Source: an uncultured bacterium (lineage in GTDB: Bacteria > Desulfobacterota > BSN033 > UBA1163). From it: 33,048 bases of DNA. Positions 30,038-33,048 of the stretch are shown here, one piece after another. The notes beneath the pieces were generated by a model that made no database searches, was not told the DNA's origin, and saw nothing but the letters and a program-made list of their open reading frames with translations. The translations under genes and the position numbers were made by a program. Every line of letters begins with the position of its first letter. Positions within the stretch are counted from its first letter, which is position 1. The stretch spans positions 1 to 33,048 of the forward strand of contig CALIBK010000001.1 in the NCBI GenBank assembly GCA_938045955.1, read 5' to 3'.

Positions 30038-31009
30038 ATGAGGAGCGTATTTTTTGTTGCCATCGTCCTGTGTGTCCTGTGCTTCACTTCTTCAAACACC
30101 ATGGGACAACCCATGGAATTAAAGGCGGTCTCTTTTTTGCCGAAAGACCATCGACTTTGTGCTCAAATTCCGGTCTGGATCGATCGGGTCAACGCCGAGC
30201 TTAAGGAAGTTCTAAAGATTCAGTGGGTTGGAGGACCTGAGGTCATGCCTCCCTTTGAACAACCCGAGGCGGTCAGAAAGGGAATTTTTCAGGTCGGTTT
30301 CCTTCCTGCAGCGTATTATATAGGAATCCTTCCGGAGGGAGATGCTATCTCCCTCTCCAAATACGATTTTAAGAAAGAGCGGGAGAAGGGAGGCCTCTGG
30401 GATTATTTTGTGGAGAGACATAAAAAGATTAACATGATGTTGATTGGAACCTGGCTTTACGATCCATTCTATCTCTATGTCAAGAAGGAGGTGAAGGGGC
30501 TCGGGGATTTGAAAGGTTTAAAGATGAGAACGGCAGCAAAGTATGATAAGATGATGCTAAAGTTGGGAATGGTTCCGGTGACGGTTCAATTCGGAGAAAC
30601 CTATACGGCCTTGCAACGAGGGGTGGTCGATGGGTTTGGTTGGCCCACGATCGGTCCCCGGGAGTGGGGATGGCTGGAATATTGTAAGTTTGTGATCGAT
30701 ATTCCTTTCTATTCGAGACAGAATACCTTCATGCTGATGAACCTGGATACGTGGCAGAAGCTTCCAAAAGCCGCCCAGGAAAGGATCCTCGAGATTACGA
30801 TTCGTTATGAACCGGAGATGAAGGCTTACTTCGAGAAGGAGATTGAGAAAGAGAAGAAGGAGATGGAAAAGCTCGGAGTCAAACGGATTAAATTTTCTGC
30901 AGAAGAAACCCAGAAATATATCGATACCGCTAACCATGCTTTCCTCGAAGACTTAGAGAAGAAGGCCCCTGAAGAGGTAAAGATTTTAAAGAAACTAATG
31001 GGCTATTAA
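30038..31009 (+). CDS. dctP: TRAP transporter periplasmic solute-binding protein DctP (system 2)
   Basis: The 323-residue precursor has a signal peptide (about 1-23). The mature protein shows the DctP fold: WIDRVNAELKEVLKIQW (48-64), FQVGFLPAAYYIGILPEGDA and GLGDLKGLKMRTAAKYD (154-170), with R164 as the probable carboxylate-binding residue. GETYTALQRGVVDGFGWPT is the second lobe motif, and the C-terminus is charged and helical. It is clearly different from the system 1 binding protein, so the ligand probably differs. AAAGGAGG precedes the ATG. It heads a plus-strand dctPQM operon divergent from the V4R gene. Confidence 0.93.
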   Translation: MRSVFFVAIVLCVLCFTSSNTMGQPMELKAVSFLPKDHRLCAQIPVWIDRVNAELKEVLKIQWVGGPEVMPPFEQPEAVRKGIFQVGFLPAAYYIGILPEGDAISLSKYDFKKEREKGGLWDYFVERHKKINMMLIGTWLYDPFYLYVKKEVKGLGDLKGLKMRTAAKYDKMMLKLGMVPVTVQFGETYTALQRGVVDGFGWPTIGPREWGWLEYCKFVIDIPFYSRQNTFMLMNLDTWQKLPKAAQERILEITIRYEPEMKAYFEKEIEKEKKEMEKLGVKRIKFSAEETQKYIDTANHAFLEDLEKKAPEEVKILKKLMGY

Positions 31010-31029
31010 TCCTTCTTTTTTAAGGTCCG

Positions 31030-31530
31030 ATGGAAGACCGAGTCTTTAAACTCGTAGACCAGTTCGTCCGAGCGTACAATTATCTTCTCATCTTCCTTGC
31101 CTCTCTCATGATGGCCGGGCTGATGGGAATTGTATGTCTCGATCTTGTGCTGAGGTATTTTTTTAATGCGCCTCTCCTGTGGGGCACAGAGATTACCGAG
31201 ATCATGCTTCTCGATATCACCTTTCTCGGGATGGCATGGGTCTTCAAAGAGGATGGTCACGTGGTCATCGATATATTTACCCAAAAAGCAGGAGGAGGGA
31301 AAAGGAAGATATTGCAGGCCATCAGCTATTCGATCACAGGGTTTGTAGCAACAATCCTGATCTATTATGGTTTTTATGCTACTTTCGACCATTTTAAACG
31401 GAAGGTATTTAATCCCACGATCATGGAAACACCCATATGGCTCATTATTATTGTGATTCCTGTTGGAAGTCTTCCCCTCTTTCTTGAGGTTCTGATAAAA
31501 CTCTGGAGACTGAAGGAAAAATCTGGATAG
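31030..31530 (+). CDS. dctQ: TRAP transporter small permease DctQ (system 2)
   Basis: The 166-residue protein has four transmembrane segments (YNYLLIFLASLMMAGLMGIVC, EITEIMLLDITFLGMAWVF, SYSITGFVATILIYYGFYA and PIWLIIIVIPVGSLPLFLE). EDGHVVIDIFTQ after the second helix matches the DctQ motif GxHVxVD. It begins 20 nt after the binding-protein stop with AAGG upstream and precedes DctM by 18 nt. Confidence 0.92.
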   Translation: MEDRVFKLVDQFVRAYNYLLIFLASLMMAGLMGIVCLDLVLRYFFNAPLLWGTEITEIMLLDITFLGMAWVFKEDGHVVIDIFTQKAGGGKRKILQAISYSITGFVATILIYYGFYATFDHFKRKVFNPTIMETPIWLIIIVIPVGSLPLFLEVLIKLWRLKEKSG

Positions 31531-31548
31531 AAGAGGGCTCTTTCTTTT

Positions 31549-32859
31549 ATGGAGTGGACAACCTTATTCATTCTCATTCTTTTTTCTTTGATTTTTCTTT
31601 TCTTCCTGGGGATTCCCGTCGCATTTGCCTTTCTCTTCGTAAACATTTTCTTCAGTTATCTTTTCTGGGGGGAAGGGGGATTGACTCAGCTTATTCTGAG
31701 TATCTTTCGGTCGATCAGCTCCTTCTCTCTCCTTCCTGTTCCACTGTTTCTACTGATGGGGGAGGTCATGTTCCTCTTTGGAATTGCCCAGAATATGATG
31801 GAGACCCTTGAAAAATGGATGGGGAGGCTTCCGGGGAGATTGAGCCTGATGGCGGTGGTGGGAGGCGTATTATTTGCAACTCTATCGGGTTCTTCCATGG
31901 CAGGGTGTGCCATGCTCAGTCAAACCCTTTTACCCGAAATGGAGAAGAAGGGATACAAGTCCCAGATTACCCTGGGCCCGATTATGGGATGCGGGACCCT
32001 GGCGGCTATGATCCCTCCCAGTGCCTTAGGGGTCCTTTTGGCCTGTCTGGCCCAGATTTCGGTTGGCGATTTTCTTCTCTCTATTATCTTTCCAGGCCTT
32101 CTGATGGCGACGTTGTTTGCCCTATACATCATCCTTCGATGTCTAATCCAGCCCGAAATCGCACCCCGGTATGAGGTAGAAAGGGTCTCTTTCTATGAGA
32201 AAATGGTGTTGAGTCTTAAGTACCTTCTTCCTCTCGGGTTGGTGATCTTCTCGGTGATTGGATTGATCATTTTTGGAATTGCCACCCCCACAGAGTCGGC
32301 TGCGGTGGGAGCATTGGTCTGCTTTATTCTGGCCTTTCTTTATAAGGGGTTTAGGGGAGAGATTCTTCGTAAAGCCATTCTGAATAGTGTTCGAATTACG
32401 GTGATGATGTTTGTCATTCTCAGCGGCGCTACCGCATTTTCCCAGCTTCTTGCCTATATAGGGGCAAGTCAGAATCTGGTGAAACTCGCCATCGGACTCC
32501 CGATTCCTCCCTTTTTGATTCTTGTGTTGATGCAGTTAATTCTAATTCTTATGGGAACCTTCATGGAGCCCCTCTCGATCCTGATGGTAGCCCTTCCAAT
32601 ATATATGCCAATTATCCGCCAATTAGGAGTCAACCCGTTGCCTTTCTGCTCGGTGCTTCTAATCAATATGGAGATGGCCACCATCTCTCCCCCTTTTGGA
32701 CTGGTTCTTTATACCATGAAAGCCGTGGCTCCCCATTACAGTATGGGTGAAATCTATAGGGCAAGCATCCCCTTTCTCATCATCGATATCGTGGCTATGG
32801 CCATTGTGATGGTCTTCCCCGAGATCGCACTTTTCCTCCCTTCTATTGCTAAACAATAG
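31549..32859 (+). CDS. dctM: TRAP transporter large permease DctM (system 2)
   Basis: The 436-residue protein has about 12 helices. The N-terminus reads LIFLFFLGIPVAFAFLFVNIFFSY. GGVLFATLSGSSMAGCAMLSQTLLPEM and GCGTLAAMIPPSALGVLLA are the first conserved region; IATPTESAAVGALVC and NMEMATISPPFGLVLYTMK the second. It is complete. In system 1 the equivalent positions read SNNATAATMT and PTEAGAAGT, so the two permeases belong to different branches. The gene ends 48 nt before the next TIR element. Confidence 0.94.
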   Translation: MEWTTLFILILFSLIFLFFLGIPVAFAFLFVNIFFSYLFWGEGGLTQLILSIFRSISSFSLLPVPLFLLMGEVMFLFGIAQNMMETLEKWMGRLPGRLSLMAVVGGVLFATLSGSSMAGCAMLSQTLLPEMEKKGYKSQITLGPIMGCGTLAAMIPPSALGVLLACLAQISVGDFLLSIIFPGLLMATLFALYIILRCLIQPEIAPRYEVERVSFYEKMVLSLKYLLPLGLVIFSVIGLIIFGIATPTESAAVGALVCFILAFLYKGFRGEILRKAILNSVRITVMMFVILSGATAFSQLLAYIGASQNLVKLAIGLPIPPFLILVLMQLILILMGTFMEPLSILMVALPIYMPIIRQLGVNPLPFCSVLLINMEMATISPPFGLVLYTMKAVAPHYSMGEIYRASIPFLIIDIVAMAIVMVFPEIALFLPSIAKQ

Positions 32860-32907
32860 ACATAGGGTTATGGGTGATCGAAAAGGGGATTTTTTCAATA
32901 AGAAGAC

Positions 32908-33048
32908 CCTAAATTGAGCGATTCTTAGTATTATTTAAAGATAACCCTTCTGGATTCCCGTTTTCACGGGAATGACGTTTTCATTTATTGATTGGTAGTT
33001 GTCATTCCTGCGGAAGCAGGAATCCAGTATATTTGATTCAATGAATGA
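32908..33048. repeat. TIR/hairpin element, right end cut by the window (copy 4)
   Basis: It begins with the terminal repeat CCTAAATTGAGCGATT (32908-32923) and continues with CTTAGTATTATTT, TCTGGATTCCCG...CGGGAATGAC and GTCATTCCTGCGGAAGCAGGAATCC, nearly identical to 6564-6700. The right terminus lies beyond the window. The shared right half matches the window's opening sequence. Confidence 0.9.

Overview
The window reads like a chromosome segment of an uncultured, probably anaerobic Gram-negative bacterium of the deltaproteobacterial (Desulfobacterota) kind. This is inferred from gene content only: an MSHA-type pilus locus, several two-component proteins, two TRAP transporters, a phenylacetate-CoA ligase, orphan subunits of a xanthine dehydrogenase-family hydroxylase, a V4R sensor-like protein and many ATTCC(N)GGAAT hairpin repeats. 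No rRNA or tRNA is present to fix taxonomy.

Region 1 (1-3033): dispersed hairpin repeats, then two minus-strand genes: a secreted TolB/FlgO-like plus FG-GAP protein, followed by a coiled-coil protein with 18-residue tandem repeats. A repeat-bearing, AT-rich spacer with a sigma70-like promoter precedes region 2.

Region 2 (3034-6556, plus strand): a type IV prepilin gene, overlapped by a large YfhO-type multi-spanning membrane protein (GT-C-like), then a polyprenyl-phosphate-type GT2 glycosyltransferase. A full 162-bp repeat element with terminal inverted repeats and a 5-bp target duplication (6564-6725) separates this cassette from the convergent pilus operon.

Region 3 (6721-22875, minus strand): one tightly packed run of 16 genes. 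From its 5' end it encodes a PAS-PAS-HK-REC hybrid kinase, an excisionase-type HTH protein, a REC-HK with a degenerate GGDEF-like tail, a lone receiver, an MshG/PilC platform protein, four minor prepilin-like proteins (MshC, D, O and P positions), a PilM-PilN fusion (MshI position), PilO-like, PilP-like, secretin (MshL), ExeA/MshM ATPase, TPR protein (MshN) and extension ATPase (MshE). The gene order is a permutation of the gammaproteobacterial MSHA locus. The major pilin lies outside the operon, and no prepilin peptidase or PilT is present.

Region 4 (23175-32859): a catabolic/uptake island. Minus strand: V4R-domain protein, phenylacetate-CoA ligase, then TRAP SBP, small permease and large permease, FAD subunit and 2Fe-2S subunit. 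Plus strand: a second complete TRAP system (SBP, DctQ, DctM). The molybdenum catalytic subunit expected with the FAD and 2Fe-2S subunits is absent. Three degenerate copies of the V4R gene's 3' end flank that gene. The combination suggests uptake, sensing and CoA activation of an aromatic or other organic acid. The window ends inside another copy of the terminal-inverted-repeat element.
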